64,000 nucleotides of DNA, from contig NZ_JABWTA010000001.1 of assembly GCF_013371495.1 (NCBI RefSeq), positions 1,054,001 to 1,118,000 of the forward strand, given 5' to 3'. The stretch comes from Altererythrobacter lutimaris. GTDB lineage: Bacteria; Pseudomonadota; Alphaproteobacteria; Sphingomonadales; Sphingomonadaceae. This document shows positions 35,249 to 44,574 of the stretch, piece by piece (within the stretch, counting starts at the first letter, position 1; every line of letters begins with the position of its first letter). The position numbers and the translations under genes are program-made. The notes under the pieces were generated by a model. That model was given only the letters and a program-made list of their open reading frames with translations, was not told where the DNA came from and ran no database searches.

Positions 35249-36153
35249 GCTCTGAAAGCGCAAGTACACGCTGCGGAGTTGTAGCTGTCCTCGGCGCGCC
35301 TAATGCCGGCAAATCGACGCTGGTCAACCAGCTTGTCGGACAGAAAGTCGCCATAACCTCTGCGAAAGCGCAGACGACGCGGGCCAAGATGCTCGGCATC
35401 GCCTTGCACGAACAAACACAGATGATCCTCGTCGATACGCCGGGCATTTTCGCGCCGCGCCGCAGGCTCGACCGCGCGATGGTGAGCGCTGCTTGGGAAG
35501 GCGCAGAGGCGGCTGACGCAGTGCTTCTGCTTGTCGATCCGATCAAGCAACGCCGCCATGAACTTGAGCCGTTGCTGGGAAGCCTTGCGGGACGACCGGA
35601 ACGCAAGATCCTGGTGCTGAACAAAGTCGACAGAGCCAAGAAAGAACCGCTACTAGCGCTTGCTCAGGACCTCTCTGCCAAAGCCGATTTTGAGCAGATC
35701 TTCTTTGTATCTGCGCTTACCGGAGACGGTGTGCCTGAGATGAAAGCAGCGCTCGCAGCCATGATGCCAGAAGGCGTGTGGCATTACCCGGAAGATCAGG
35801 TGTCGGATGCTTCGGAGCGCTTGCTTGCAGCCGAGATCACGCGCGAACAGCTCTACAAGCAACTGCATGAAGAACTGCCTTACGATTCAGCCGTGCGGCC
35901 CGAGCTTTACAAGCACCGGCCCGATGGCAGTCTGGAAATTCACCAGCAGATCGTCGTGGGCCGCGAAACCCAGCGCCCGATTGTGCTCGGCAAAGGCGGC
36001 AGCCGGATCAAGATGATCGGCGAAGCAGCCCGCGCGGAGCTATCCGAGTTGCTCGGCGTTGAGGTCCACCTGTTCCTGCATGTTAAGGTCAGCGAGAACT
36101 GGGCAGAAGACAAGGAATTGTTCGAAGAAATCGGGCTGGACTGGGTGAAGTGA
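35245..36153 (+). CDS. era: GTPase Era
   Basis: Era binds 16S rRNA and is needed for 30S ribosome maturation. The 302-residue protein has G1 GAPNAGKSTL, the G2 region TTRAKMLGI, G3 DTPGI, G4 NKVD and a C-terminal KH domain with LGKGGSRIKMIGEAARAEL. Its ATG overlaps the rnc stop by 4 bases. It ends 3 bases before the convergent response regulator stop. Confidence 0.97.
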   Translation: MSSESASTRCGVVAVLGAPNAGKSTLVNQLVGQKVAITSAKAQTTRAKMLGIALHEQTQMILVDTPGIFAPRRRLDRAMVSAAWEGAEAADAVLLLVDPIKQRRHELEPLLGSLAGRPERKILVLNKVDRAKKEPLLALAQDLSAKADFEQIFFVSALTGDGVPEMKAALAAMMPEGVWHYPEDQVSDASERLLAAEITREQLYKQLHEELPYDSAVRPELYKHRPDGSLEIHQQIVVGRETQRPIVLGKGGSRIKMIGEAARAELSELLGVEVHLFLHVKVSENWAEDKELFEEIGLDWVK

Positions 36154-36156
36154 TCC

Positions 36157-36573
36157 CTACCCAACCCCAAGCTTCTCCAGCTTTGCGCGCAAGGCCACTT
36201 CGTCGAACGGTTTGACTACGTAATCATCAGCGCCTGCCGCGATCCCTTCGTGAATGTCCTGAGCCTGCCCGTTTGACGTGCAGAAGACCACTGTAGGCGC
36301 CCGCGGTGTCGGAATGGCGCGCAATGCAGTCACAAAGGCGATCCCGTCCACTTCCGGCATGTTCCAATCCGTCAGCACAAGCTCAGGCATTTGCTGCTTG
36401 CAGCGAGCAAGCGCTTCTTCGCCATCCTGTGCTTCTGTCACGTCATAGCCGAGGCTACGCGCGATCTTTGCCGAGACCTTGCGGATCACGCGGCTGTCAT
36501 CGACCACGAGGCAACGCTTCTTGCGAGCCTGACGGGTCTCGTTGACATCGCGCATGGCTTTGGCTGCCCGCAC
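36157..36573 (-). CDS. CheY-like single-domain response regulator
   Basis: The receiver domain (about residues 19-135 from this start) has the acidic pair in CLVVDDSR, the phosphorylated aspartate in LTDWNMPEVDG, threonine/serine in FCTSNGQ and the lysine in YVVKPFDE. It has no output domain, so it likely acts by protein contact. The start is uncertain: GTG at 36573 and ATG at 36555 lack a ribosome binding site. The frame stays open upstream with a coding-like acidic extension (IPVESDQPVDSDLLAPEIDE and more) to an ATT at 36717 that follows GGGGAG. I regard the extension as probably real, and the listed start as the minimum. Confidence 0.85.
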   Translation of the reverse strand: MRAAKAMRDVNETRQARKKRCLVVDDSRVIRKVSAKIARSLGYDVTEAQDGEEALARCKQQMPELVLTDWNMPEVDGIAFVTALRAIPTPRAPTVVFCTSNGQAQDIHEGIAAGADDYVVKPFDEVALRAKLEKLGVG

Positions 36574-36704
36574 GATTGCGTCCGTATCAGGCGCGTCCTC
36601 TGCCGAAATGTCTTCTTCGTCAATTTCCGGAGCCAGCAGGTCGCTATCGACTGGCTGATCAGATTCAACCGGTATAGCGTGGCGGTTAGGCGTGCGACGT
36701 TTGA

Positions 36705-37022
36705 TCAGATTTTGAATGGTTCGATCTCCCCGCCAAGTCCGGTGCTGAAGTCGCCGCCAAAATCGAAGCCTTGCGGCATCATTTCCCCGACGGTCTCGCG
36801 CGTGTCGTCAACGCCTTCACCGGGTGTCATTTTGACATGGAGAAACGGAATCCAGACATCGCCAAACTCGGCTTTCTGATACCATACATCGAGCACATCA
36901 TAGCTCGCCCACATGCCATCCGGCTCACGCAAGCGCAGGCCCTCGCCAATCCGCGGGACCGCCGCAAAGCGCACGCGCTCTTGCGTTTGATGGGTTTCAT
37001 TCTGGACTTCGATTTCGATCAC
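36705..37022 (-). CDS. Small hypothetical protein upstream of the response regulator
   Basis: The 105-residue soluble protein begins IEIEVQNETHQTQERVRF and ends GGEIEPFKI, with a central WYQKAEFGDVWIPFLHVKM. It has no signal peptide or membrane segment. Its start is a GTG at 37022 with GGAAGG nine bases ahead. Its stop overlaps the probable true start of the response regulator by about 13 bases. I do not recognise a family and do not call it PilZ. Confidence 0.7.
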   Translation of the reverse strand: MIEIEVQNETHQTQERVRFAAVPRIGEGLRLREPDGMWASYDVLDVWYQKAEFGDVWIPFLHVKMTPGEGVDDTRETVGEMMPQGFDFGGDFSTGLGGEIEPFKI

Positions 37023-37137
37023 GCTGACGTGCCTTCCGGTGTCTGATCCGGAAAGCTACGGAGGAAGTCTTGACGATTTACCAACGTGACAAGGTGAACG
37101 AGTTCCCCTCAAACCAGGGTTACCGCGCCGTTTGCCA

Positions 37138-39672
37138 TTACTTCTTGGCGGCAGCCTTCTTTTTCGCAGGCGCTTTCCTGCGCTTCTTCTTCGCAGGGCC
37201 CTTGGCAGCGCGCGCCTTGATCAGCTCGATCGCCTGTTCCTCGGTTACGTCCTCAGGCTTCATGTCCTTGGGGATCGTCGCATTGGTCGAACCATCCGTG
37301 ACATAGGGACCATAGCGCCCGGGCATGACTTTCATCTCGCCGCCGCTGTCAGGATGTTCGCCGAAAGTCTTGATCGGCTCAGCTTTGGTGCGCCCGCCGC
37401 CTTTGCGATTGGCTGCTTCGGCAAGCGCTGCGACCGCTGCATTCATGCCCGTTTCGAACACATCGCGGGTCGATGGAAGCTTGGCATATTTGCCGTCGTG
37501 TCGCAGGTAAGGGCCATAGCGACCGATTGCCGCTTCGATTTCCTTGCCCGTCTCCGGATGCTCGCCGACAATCCGAGGCAAGCCCAGCAGCTTCACCGCC
37601 CACTCGAGATCGAAATCATCGAGGTCCTTAGGGATCGAAGCGCGGACTTTCTTCTCATCCTCAGCCACCATCTCGACATAAGGCCCAAACCGGCCTGATT
37701 TGCGATGGATTTCCGCGCCAGTCTCCGGATGCTCGCCCATCAAGCCATCTTCAGCCGCATCATTGCCGTCAGCGCCCGGCTGAGCAAAGCGGCGAGTGAA
37801 CTTGCATTCGGGATAGTTCGCACAGGCGACAAAGGCGCCATAGCGGCCACCACGCAGGTTCAAGCGGCCATTCGGACGCCCTTCCTGATCACACAACGGG
37901 CAGAAACGCGGGTCCTTGCCGTCTTCACGCTCAGGAAAAAGGAAGTCGGACAAATACTCGTCGAGCACTTCAGTGACTTCGGACGGCTTCTTCTCCATCA
38001 CCTCTTCGGTTTTGGGTTTAAAGTCCTTCCAGAATGCTTCGAGCAGCGCCTTCCAATTCTCACGGCCATCGGAAACCGTATCGAGCTCGTCCTCCATGCC
38101 GGCGGTGAACTCATAGGCTACGTAATTGGGGAAGAACCGCTCAAGAAATGCTGTGAGCAAACGTCCTGATTCCTCTGCAAAGAAACGGTTTTTCTCCATC
38201 CGCACATAAGCGCGGTCACGCAATGTCTGAATGGTCGAGGCATAAGTCGAAGGGCGACCAATACCGAGCTCTTCGAGCCGCTTCACAAGGCTCGCTTCAG
38301 AGAAACGCGGCGGCGGCTGCGTGAAGTGCTGGTTCGCTTCAACGCCTTGCTTTGCGGGCACATCACCTTTGCGGATGACCGGCAGCAGGCCGTCTTCATC
38401 ATCGTCGGAGGATTTGTCGTCGAACCCTTCCTGATAGACTGCGAAGAAGCCAGGGAACTTCACCACCTGGCCAGTTGCGCGCAGCTCGTGCTGCCCGGTT
38501 GCATCGCGCATATTGACGGTGGTGCGTTCCAGCCGAGCGCTCGCCATCTGGCTTGCGACCGCACGCTTGTAAATGAGGTCATAAAGCTTGGCTTCATCGC
38601 CTGAGCCCGCACGCTCTTTACGAAAATCAGTTGGACGGATCGCTTCATGCGCTTCCTGCGCGTTCTTTGCCTTGGTCGCGTAGAAACGCGGCTTTTCAGG
38701 CAAGTAGGCCGCGTCGTATTTCTCGCCGATCTGGTCGCGCACAGCAGCAATCGCGCTGCCATCCATCTGCACGCCATCGGTCCGCATGTAAGTGATTGCA
38801 CCCGCTTCATAGAGCGATTGCGCGCACCGCATCGTGTGGCTCGCAGAAAAGCCCAATTTGCGCGCGGCTTCCTGCTGCAAGGTCGAGGTCGTGAACGGAG
38901 GCGCTGGATTGCGCTTCAATGGCTTTGTTTCGATATCCTCGACAGTGAAGCGACCTTTTTCGACCACTTCCTTTGCCGCCATGGCCGAGCCTTCATTGCC
39001 GAGCGTCAGCTTGTCGAGCTTCTCGCCATTGAAGCGCGTCAGCCGCGCATCGAAATTCGTCCCGTCGTGCTGCAGCTTGGCAATGACGGACCAGTATTCG
39101 TCCGGCTTGAAAATTTCGATCTCGTGCTCGCGCTCGCAAATGAGGCGCAGAGCGACGGACTGCACCCGCCCCGCACTCTTCGCACCGGGCAGCCGCCGCC
39201 ACAGGACCGGCGAGAGCGTAAACCCGTAGAGATAGTCGAGCGCGCGCCGCGCCAGATACGCATCGATCAGATCGGTATCGAGCTCGCGCGGCGACTTCAT
39301 CGCTTCCGTCACCGCTTTCTTGGTGATCGCGTTGAATGTCACGCGGTCGACCTTGGCGGGCAACGCTTTGCGCTTCTTCAGCAGTTCCTGAACGTGCCAG
39401 CTGATCGCTTCACCTTCGCGGTCAGGGTCGGTTGCGAGGACCAGGCGGCTGGACTTCTTTGCCGCGTCCGCAATCGCTTTCACCTGATCGCGGTTGCGCT
39501 TGTCGGCATAGACTTCCCAGTCCATTTCGAAATCCTCGTCCGGGCGCACGCTGCCATCCTTGGGCGGCAGATCGCGGACGTGGCCGTAGGATGCGAGGAC
39601 CTTGAAGTCCCCGCCCAGATATTTCTCGATAGTTTTCGCCTTGGCCGGCGACTCAACAATGACCAGTTGCAT
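37138..39672 (-). CDS. topA: DNA topoisomerase I
   Basis: TopA relaxes negative supercoils through a phosphotyrosine intermediate. The 844-residue protein starts with the TOPRIM domain (VESPAKAKTIEKYLGGDFKV). It contains the active-site tyrosine in AGAITYMRTDGVQM near residue 298, a cysteine cluster (PRFCPLCDQEGRPNG and CANYPECKF) near 600 and several C-terminal topoisomerase repeats (GEHPETGKEIEAAIGRYGPY). It ends with a basic lysine/alanine-rich tail. This is the standard alphaproteobacterial architecture. Confidence 0.98.
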   Translation of the reverse strand: MQLVIVESPAKAKTIEKYLGGDFKVLASYGHVRDLPPKDGSVRPDEDFEMDWEVYADKRNRDQVKAIADAAKKSSRLVLATDPDREGEAISWHVQELLKKRKALPAKVDRVTFNAITKKAVTEAMKSPRELDTDLIDAYLARRALDYLYGFTLSPVLWRRLPGAKSAGRVQSVALRLICEREHEIEIFKPDEYWSVIAKLQHDGTNFDARLTRFNGEKLDKLTLGNEGSAMAAKEVVEKGRFTVEDIETKPLKRNPAPPFTTSTLQQEAARKLGFSASHTMRCAQSLYEAGAITYMRTDGVQMDGSAIAAVRDQIGEKYDAAYLPEKPRFYATKAKNAQEAHEAIRPTDFRKERAGSGDEAKLYDLIYKRAVASQMASARLERTTVNMRDATGQHELRATGQVVKFPGFFAVYQEGFDDKSSDDDEDGLLPVIRKGDVPAKQGVEANQHFTQPPPRFSEASLVKRLEELGIGRPSTYASTIQTLRDRAYVRMEKNRFFAEESGRLLTAFLERFFPNYVAYEFTAGMEDELDTVSDGRENWKALLEAFWKDFKPKTEEVMEKKPSEVTEVLDEYLSDFLFPEREDGKDPRFCPLCDQEGRPNGRLNLRGGRYGAFVACANYPECKFTRRFAQPGADGNDAAEDGLMGEHPETGAEIHRKSGRFGPYVEMVAEDEKKVRASIPKDLDDFDLEWAVKLLGLPRIVGEHPETGKEIEAAIGRYGPYLRHDGKYAKLPSTRDVFETGMNAAVAALAEAANRKGGGRTKAEPIKTFGEHPDSGGEMKVMPGRYGPYVTDGSTNATIPKDMKPEDVTEEQAIELIKARAAKGPAKKKRRKAPAKKKAAAKK

Positions 39673-39768
39673 GGAGGTTTTATCGTTCCCTTACGCGTAT
39701 ACGTGTACGTACGCGCGAGTTTGTGCGGGTCAGCGGGTTCGTCAAGTGGGATTGTGCACGCCGCTTGC

Positions 39769-40485
39769 TCAAGAAAATACTTCGGCGGTTTCTTCCGAAA
39801 TATCGTTGAGCACGCTATAAACACCAATACCAAAGGCGTAATAAACTGCATTGCTTGCCGCATCGGTGAGCGAGGCAATAAACCCGAGAACGATCGTGCC
39901 GCCAGCATAGGCTGCGGCAGCGACGAAAATCCCGACAACGATGCTAACCAGCAGACCGAGCACCAGTCCGGCGAAAAAGATGGGCCAGCTATATCCTCGC
40001 GTGGCGTCCCAACTGGATCTCAACGAATCGACCACACCTTCGCCTTTTCCAATCAGATAGCCTGAACTTGCTGACCAGCGAACGAGAAGGATGATCCCGG
40101 GTATGACGAGAAGTAGAAAACCGAAAATGAAGCCGATACCCGACAGCAAGGTCATGCCGATATAGGCCCAGATTCTAGTGTCGCTGGTGCCGAGTCGCCC
40201 GTCCGTGCGAAGAAATTGCGCGAGCAAAAAGTACGCTCCTACGACTGCGACGACCACGCCGAGAAGCGTAAACAGCACTGAAGCAAAGCTCTGTCCCTGC
40301 TCGATCGTTGCCCCGATGTTAAAGCCGCCGATATTATCGTTCACTTCGATTAGGCCGAGCGCCATGCCCATTCCATTAATCCCGCCGACCACCAGCGTGT
40401 AGATCGCGATGGCGGTGATGTTCCGTCCGACAACGTCAAAAACCGAGCCGAAAAAGCCGCCGAAGTTCTTTTCTCTTTCCATCAT
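39769..40485 (-). CDS. Multi-pass membrane protein of unknown function
   Basis: The protein of about 238 residues has six or more hydrophobic helices (IAIYTLVVGGINGMGMALGL, VLFTLLGVVVAVVGAYFLL, LLSGIGFIFGFLLLVIPGII, IFFAGLVLGLLVSIVVGIF). The IPGIILLVRWSASSGYLIGKG loop resembles predicted membrane proteins of the YciC/glycerophosphodiester-phosphodiesterase-like membrane-domain group, but I cannot assign it firmly. Adjacent ATG codons at 40485 and 40482 are possible starts. The open frame continues upstream but enters dprA coding sequence and is not used. Confidence 0.6.
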   Translation of the reverse strand: MMEREKNFGGFFGSVFDVVGRNITAIAIYTLVVGGINGMGMALGLIEVNDNIGGFNIGATIEQGQSFASVLFTLLGVVVAVVGAYFLLAQFLRTDGRLGTSDTRIWAYIGMTLLSGIGFIFGFLLLVIPGIILLVRWSASSGYLIGKGEGVVDSLRSSWDATRGYSWPIFFAGLVLGLLVSIVVGIFVAAAAYAGGTIVLGFIASLTDAASNAVYYAFGIGVYSVLNDISEETAEVFS

Positions 40486-40501
40486 GCCCCTCAATGCGCT
40501 G

Positions 40502-41599
40502 CTAGCCAGAGAGGCTAACCCTTCCCCCCGCATGTCTGACGAGTTCGCCGGCAATTTCAAGCTCCAGCAGCGCCAATTGCACTGACGCGGCTGTTTCACC
40601 CGATTGGCGGATGAGTTCGTCCACGGCAACGGGCGCGATTGAAAGCAGCTCTGAGATATCGGCTGGCTCCGCCTCGGCCAGATCTTCCTCCGACCAGTCG
40701 AAACCGGGCGCGGCCTCTGCGACGCGCGAACGAGCCTTGCCGTCAAAGCCGGAGAGCAGCTCGACCACATCTTCAGGCGATTGCACCAGCACAGCGCCTT
40801 CGCGGATAAGTTGGTTGCAGCCCGAGGATCGCGCATCGAGCGGGCTGCCGGGGATCGCCATGACCTCTCGGCCTGCTTCGCCCGCCAACCGCGCGGTGAT
40901 GAGCGAGCCGGACTTGGGCGCGGCCTCCACCACAAGCGTGCCTGCCGCAAGCCCTGCGATGATCCGGTTGCGGCTAGGAAAATGGCTGCCGCGCGGTTCA
41001 GTGCCGGGCGGCTGTTCCGCGATCAGCAAGCCTTCGCTCGCGATCCGCTCCTGCAATTCCGCGTGCTGCGGCGGGTATGCAATCTCGATCCCGCTCGCGA
41101 TCACGCCGATGGTGTGCGAGAAAGCGCCTTCATGCGCTGCCCCGTCAATCCCGCGAGCAAGGCCAGAGACGACGGTGTAGCCCTCGCCCGCCAGATCGCG
41201 GGCAAATTCGCGTGCCAGCTTGATCGCAGCAGCCGACGCATTTCTCGCGCCCACCATCGCAACGCAAGGCCGGTTCGCCAGCTCCAGCCGCCCGCGCATG
41301 GTGATGATCGGCGGCGCGCTGTCGAGCTCGGCCAGAAGCGCGGGATAGTCCGGCTGATCGTGGAACAGGTAGCGCGCGCCGGCAGCTTTCACCGCGTCGA
41401 TCTCGCTCTCGATGCGGCCCACAGGTGCTGCGGAGTAAGCGCGCTTTCCGCGGCTACCAAGCTCCGGCAAGGCTTCCAAAGCGCTTGCCGCATCGCCAAA
41501 CCTTGCGAGCAATTGGCGGTAGCTGACAGGGCCAATATGCGGGGATCGCAGCAAACGAATGCGGGCGAATGCTTCGGCCTGAGAGAGAGTTGCGCCCAT
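40502..41599 (-). CDS. dprA: DNA processing protein DprA
   Basis: DprA protects incoming single-stranded DNA in natural transformation and loads RecA. The 365-residue protein has an N-terminal SAM-like part, the Rossmann-like DprA domain (VAMVGARNASAAAIKLAREF, SGLARGIDGAAHEGAF, EQPPGTEPRGSHFPSRNRII, VEAAPKSGSLITARLA) and a C-terminal winged-helix domain (ISELLSIAPVAVDELIRQSG). The start at 41599 (MGATLSQAEAFARIRLL) gives the family N terminus. A TTG 36 bases earlier is possible. plsY lies upstream on the same strand, as in many alphaproteobacteria. Confidence 0.94.
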   Translation of the reverse strand: MGATLSQAEAFARIRLLRSPHIGPVSYRQLLARFGDAASALEALPELGSRGKRAYSAAPVGRIESEIDAVKAAGARYLFHDQPDYPALLAELDSAPPIITMRGRLELANRPCVAMVGARNASAAAIKLAREFARDLAGEGYTVVSGLARGIDGAAHEGAFSHTIGVIASGIEIAYPPQHAELQERIASEGLLIAEQPPGTEPRGSHFPSRNRIIAGLAAGTLVVEAAPKSGSLITARLAGEAGREVMAIPGSPLDARSSGCNQLIREGAVLVQSPEDVVELLSGFDGKARSRVAEAAPGFDWSEEDLAEAEPADISELLSIAPVAVDELIRQSGETAASVQLALLELEIAGELVRHAGGRVSLSG

Positions 41600-41663
41600 C
41601 GCGCTCACCCATCGCGAGAGCAGGCCTCGGGTCAAATTACAGGATTGTTAGCAAGGCAGTGGC

Positions 41664-42254
41664 CTAGTCCTTCTTGGCTCCGCCAATTCTGGGCTCCTCG
41701 CCTTTCATCAACCGCGCGATATTTTCGCGGTGCAAGTAGATGATGAGGCCGGCAATCGCAGCCAGCACAGGGAAGAATTGCGGATAGCCAAACAGCGGCG
41801 CAGCGGCGGCTGCTGCAATAACCGCGCTCATCCCTGCAAGGCTGGAGATGCGGAAGATCGCAAGGATGCTTAGCCAGATGAGCGCATAGGCTGCGCCTAT
41901 CGGCCAAGCGAGACCGAATGCCACGCCAGCATTGGTCGCAACGCCCTTGCCGCCCTTGAAACCGAGCCAGACCGGGAAGCAATGTCCGATGACTGCTGCG
42001 CCTGCCGCGAAGGCCATCGCCACTTCGCCCCATAGCTCGCCCGCGATAAACACCGGCGCAAAGCCTTTAAGCAAATCGAGCAAGAGCGTTCCTGCCGCCA
42101 AGCCTTTGTTGCCGGTGCGCAGGACATTGGTCGCGCCGATATTGCCGCTGCCGATGCTACGCACATCGCCCATGCCAGCCGCTTTTGTCAGCAGCAGGCC
42201 GAAGGGAATCGAGCCAAGCGCGTAACCCAGCAATGCAGCGTAAAGCGGTTCCAA
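41664..42254 (-). CDS. plsY: Acyl-phosphate:glycerol-3-phosphate acyltransferase PlsY
   Basis: PlsY transfers acyl from acyl-phosphate to glycerol-3-phosphate, the first step of phospholipid synthesis in most bacteria. The 196-residue protein has five or more transmembrane helices and the motifs LGSIPFGLLL, GSGNIGATNVLRT near 38 and FKGGKGVATNAGVAFG near 105. The start is TTG at 42254 with GGAG 8 bases ahead, which gives the normal N terminus. It is followed by dprA and is divergent from murI across a repeat-bearing gap. Confidence 0.94.
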   Translation of the reverse strand: MEPLYAALLGYALGSIPFGLLLTKAAGMGDVRSIGSGNIGATNVLRTGNKGLAAGTLLLDLLKGFAPVFIAGELWGEVAMAFAAGAAVIGHCFPVWLGFKGGKGVATNAGVAFGLAWPIGAAYALIWLSILAIFRISSLAGMSAVIAAAAAAPLFGYPQFFPVLAAIAGLIIYLHRENIARLMKGEEPRIGGAKKD

Positions 42255-42278
42255 ATTTGATACTCCGTTCGGCCTGAC

Positions 42279-42356
42279 TTGTCGAAGCCCCGCACATCTT
42301 ATAGCGACCGTCACTCATACGGAAATTCCACCCTTCGACAAGCTCAGGGTGAGCGG
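42279..42356. repeat. Sphingomonad-type palindromic repeat between plsY and murI
   Basis: TTGTCGAAG (42279-42287) is matched by CTTCGACAA (42333-42341), which starts the element CCCTTCGACAAGCTCAGGGT continuing GAGCGG (42331-42356). I recall this short element as abundant between genes of sphingomonads. The left copy is a partial inverted match. The right copy ends in GAGCGGAG, which serves as a ribosome binding site for murI. Confidence 0.75.
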
Positions 42357-42368
42357 AGTTTTGCCAAC

Positions 42369-43163
42369 TTGGAAGCCCAATCCCCGATCCTACTGTTTGA
42401 TTCCGGTATCGGCGGATTGAGCGTGCTTGCCGAACTGCGCAAGGCCTTGCCCCAAGCGCCGGTCATCTACGCTGCCGATCTTGCGGGCTTGCCTTATGGC
42501 GAGAAATCCGAAGCGCAGATCGCTGCAAGGGTCGCCGGTCTGCTCGGCAGGATGAGCGAACGCTACACACCAAGGCTTATCTGCATCGCTTGCAACACTG
42601 CCAGCACCATTGCGCTCGGCATGGTGCGCGAAGTCCTCGAAGTGCCGATTGTCGGGACAGTCCCAGCGATCAAACCAGCCGCGGCAATGACGCAAACTGG
42701 GGTAATCGGCCTGCTTGGTACGCAAGCCACGATCCGGCAAGCCTATGTCGATAATCTCGAAGCGGAATTTGCGAACGGCAAACGCATGTTGCGGTTCGCC
42801 GCGCCTGAGCTGGTCGAAGCTGCCGAGGCTAAGTTGCGCGGCAAAACGCCTTCTCCAGAAGCGATCCAGGCCGCTGCCGACGGCCTCAAAGCCATGGCAG
42901 GCAGCGAGACCATCGACACAGTCGTTCTCGCCTGTACTCACTTCCCATTGCTCGAGGACGAGCTGGCGCGACACTTCGCGCCTGGTACGCGGTTTGTCCA
43001 CGGCGCTGAAGGTATTGCGCGACGGATCGCTCACTTGACAAAAGGCCAGCCCTTTCCCGTCGATCCGTCAAGCCGGTTCGTGGCAACGGGCGACATGCAA
43101 ACTGCGCAAGAGCTGTTGCCTATGCTGAAAACGCACGGATTTCAGACGGTAGAGCCATTCTGA
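42369..43163 (+). CDS. murI: Glutamate racemase
   Basis: MurI makes D-glutamate for peptidoglycan. The 264-residue protein (from the TTG at 42369) has the family motifs SPILLFDSGIGGLSVLAELR, AADLAGLPYGEKS, ICIACNTASTIAL with the first catalytic cysteine near residue 75, and VVLACTHFPLLEDEL with the second near 190. The start is chosen at TTG because it gives the normal N terminus and follows GCGGAG by 10 bases. The longer frame upstream is repeat-derived. It begins at a divergent promoter region shared with plsY. Confidence 0.93.
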   Translation: MEAQSPILLFDSGIGGLSVLAELRKALPQAPVIYAADLAGLPYGEKSEAQIAARVAGLLGRMSERYTPRLICIACNTASTIALGMVREVLEVPIVGTVPAIKPAAAMTQTGVIGLLGTQATIRQAYVDNLEAEFANGKRMLRFAAPELVEAAEAKLRGKTPSPEAIQAAADGLKAMAGSETIDTVVLACTHFPLLEDELARHFAPGTRFVHGAEGIARRIAHLTKGQPFPVDPSSRFVATGDMQTAQELLPMLKTHGFQTVEPF

Positions 43164-43282
43164 CCTGCGAATCGCTCGCAAAGATCGCGCTAGAATTTCG
43201 GAACTTTTCGCCTTACATCGCGCTACCGATTTACCGATGAGTCCAGACAAAAGGACTCGGCCATGAAGCGGAACTGAGACGC

Positions 43283-44503
43283 GTGAATTACGATATGATC
43301 TTCGACAAGGCGATTGACCGCCTGCACGAGGAAGGGCGTTACCGCGTCTTCATCGATATCATGCGCAATAAAGGCGCGTTCCCGAATGCGCGCTGCTTTG
43401 CCGGGCATAATGGCCCAAAGCCGATCACGGTTTGGTGTTCGAACGATTACCTTGCGATGGGTCAGCACCCCAAGGTAATCGAAGCGATGGAAAACGCGCT
43501 GCATGATGTGGGCGCAGGTTCTGGCGGCACGCGCAATATCGGCGGCAACACGCATCTTCATGTCGAGCTTGAGCAGGAGCTGGCTGAGCTCCACGGTAAG
43601 GAAGGCGCGCTGCTGTTCACCAGCGGCTATGTCTCCAACGACGCGACGCTCTCAACGATTGCAAAACTGCTGCCCGGCTGCGTCATTTTCTCGGACGAGC
43701 TGAACCACGCGAGCATGATTGCGGGCATCCGCAATTCGAGCTGCGAGAAGCGCGTGTTCCGTCACAACGATGTCGAGCATCTCGAGGAACTCCTCGCCGC
43801 GGAAGACATCGACACGCCCAAGCTGATCGCCTTCGAAAGCGTTTATTCGATGGATGGCGATGTCGCACCGATCCATGCGATCTGCGATTTGGCTGAGAAA
43901 TACAATGCGCTGACCTATATCGACGAGGTCCATGCGGTTGGCATGTATGGCGAGCATGGTGGGGGTATCTCCGAGCGCGATGAAGCGGCGGACCGCATCG
44001 ACATTATCGAAGGCACGCTCGGCAAGGCATTCGGTGTGATGGGCGGCTACATCGCTGCGGACAAGCGCGTGATCGATTGCATCCGCTCTTACTCACCGGG
44101 ATTCATCTTCACGACGTCACTTTCGCCGGTTCTGGTTGCGGGCGTGCTTGCCGCGGTTAAGCACCTCAAAGCTTCAAGCGAAGAGCGCGACGGCCAGCAA
44201 GCCGCCGCTGCGATGCTCAAGGACAAATTCCGTGATGCGGGCCTGCCGGTCATGGACAGCGTCACGCATATCGTCCCGCTGATGGTCGGCGATCCCGTCC
44301 GCGCGAAGAAGATCAGCGATATCCTGCTCGCGGAATATGGCGTCTATGTGCAGCCGATCAATTTCCCGACTGTCCCACGCGGAACCGAGCGCTTGCGCTT
44401 TACGCCAGGGCCGAACCACACGCCTGAGATGATGGACGAGCTCACTGAAGCGCTCGTCGAAATCTGGGACCGGTTGGAGCTGGAATTCAAGAAAGCGGCA
44501 TAG
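43283..44503 (+). CDS. hemA: 5-aminolevulinate synthase
   Basis: HemA condenses glycine and succinyl-CoA to 5-aminolevulinate, the committed step of heme synthesis by the C4 route used by alphaproteobacteria. The 406-residue PLP enzyme begins [20 protein letters not shown] (GTG start) and has [20 protein letters not shown] near 76, the cofactor lysine in [20 protein letters not shown] near 245-265 and AYSVDGD-type [18 protein letters not shown]. Succinyl-CoA could come from the propionate genes in this window. No FNR box was seen in its 119-base upstream gap. Confidence 0.97.
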   Translation: MNYDMIFDKAIDRLHEEGRYRVFIDIMRNKGAFPNARCFAGHNGPKPITVWCSNDYLAMGQHPKVIEAMENALHDVGAGSGGTRNIGGNTHLHVELEQELAELHGKEGALLFTSGYVSNDATLSTIAKLLPGCVIFSDELNHASMIAGIRNSSCEKRVFRHNDVEHLEELLAAEDIDTPKLIAFESVYSMDGDVAPIHAICDLAEKYNALTYIDEVHAVGMYGEHGGGISERDEAADRIDIIEGTLGKAFGVMGGYIAADKRVIDCIRSYSPGFIFTTSLSPVLVAGVLAAVKHLKASSEERDGQQAAAAMLKDKFRDAGLPVMDSVTHIVPLMVGDPVRAKKISDILLAEYGVYVQPINFPTVPRGTERLRFTPGPNHTPEMMDELTEALVEIWDRLELEFKKAA

Positions 44504-44535
44504 GCCGCTTGCCCTACGTGCCAAAACACGCCTAG

Positions 44536-44571
44536 GTGCTCCCACTAGCGATTCATTGCTTGGGAGAGCAC
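44536..44571 (+). promoter_or_regulatory. Hairpin covering the ribosome binding site of the first amidohydrolase gene
   Basis: GTGCTCCCA (44536-44544) pairs with TGGGAGAGCAC (44561-44571) with a single bulge. The second arm contains the GGGAG ribosome binding site used by the TTG start at 44575. If it forms in the mRNA, it would block translation initiation. Confidence 0.45.
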
Positions 44572-44574
44572 GAT

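Noticed and set aside
36705..37022. PilZ-like domain in the small protein upstream of the response regulator
   Set aside because: I first thought of PilZ because of the neighbouring receiver protein, but the RxxxR and D/NxSxxG motifs are not present.
38647..40065. Open frame of about 470 codons on the plus strand opposite topA and the gene after it
   Set aside because: It crosses the start of topA and the neighbouring gene with no motif or binding site, and the minus-strand genes explain it.
40486..40950. Upstream extension of the multi-pass membrane protein reading frame
   Set aside because: The extension enters dprA coding sequence in another frame, while the adjacent ATG codons at 40485/40482 give a normal membrane protein start.
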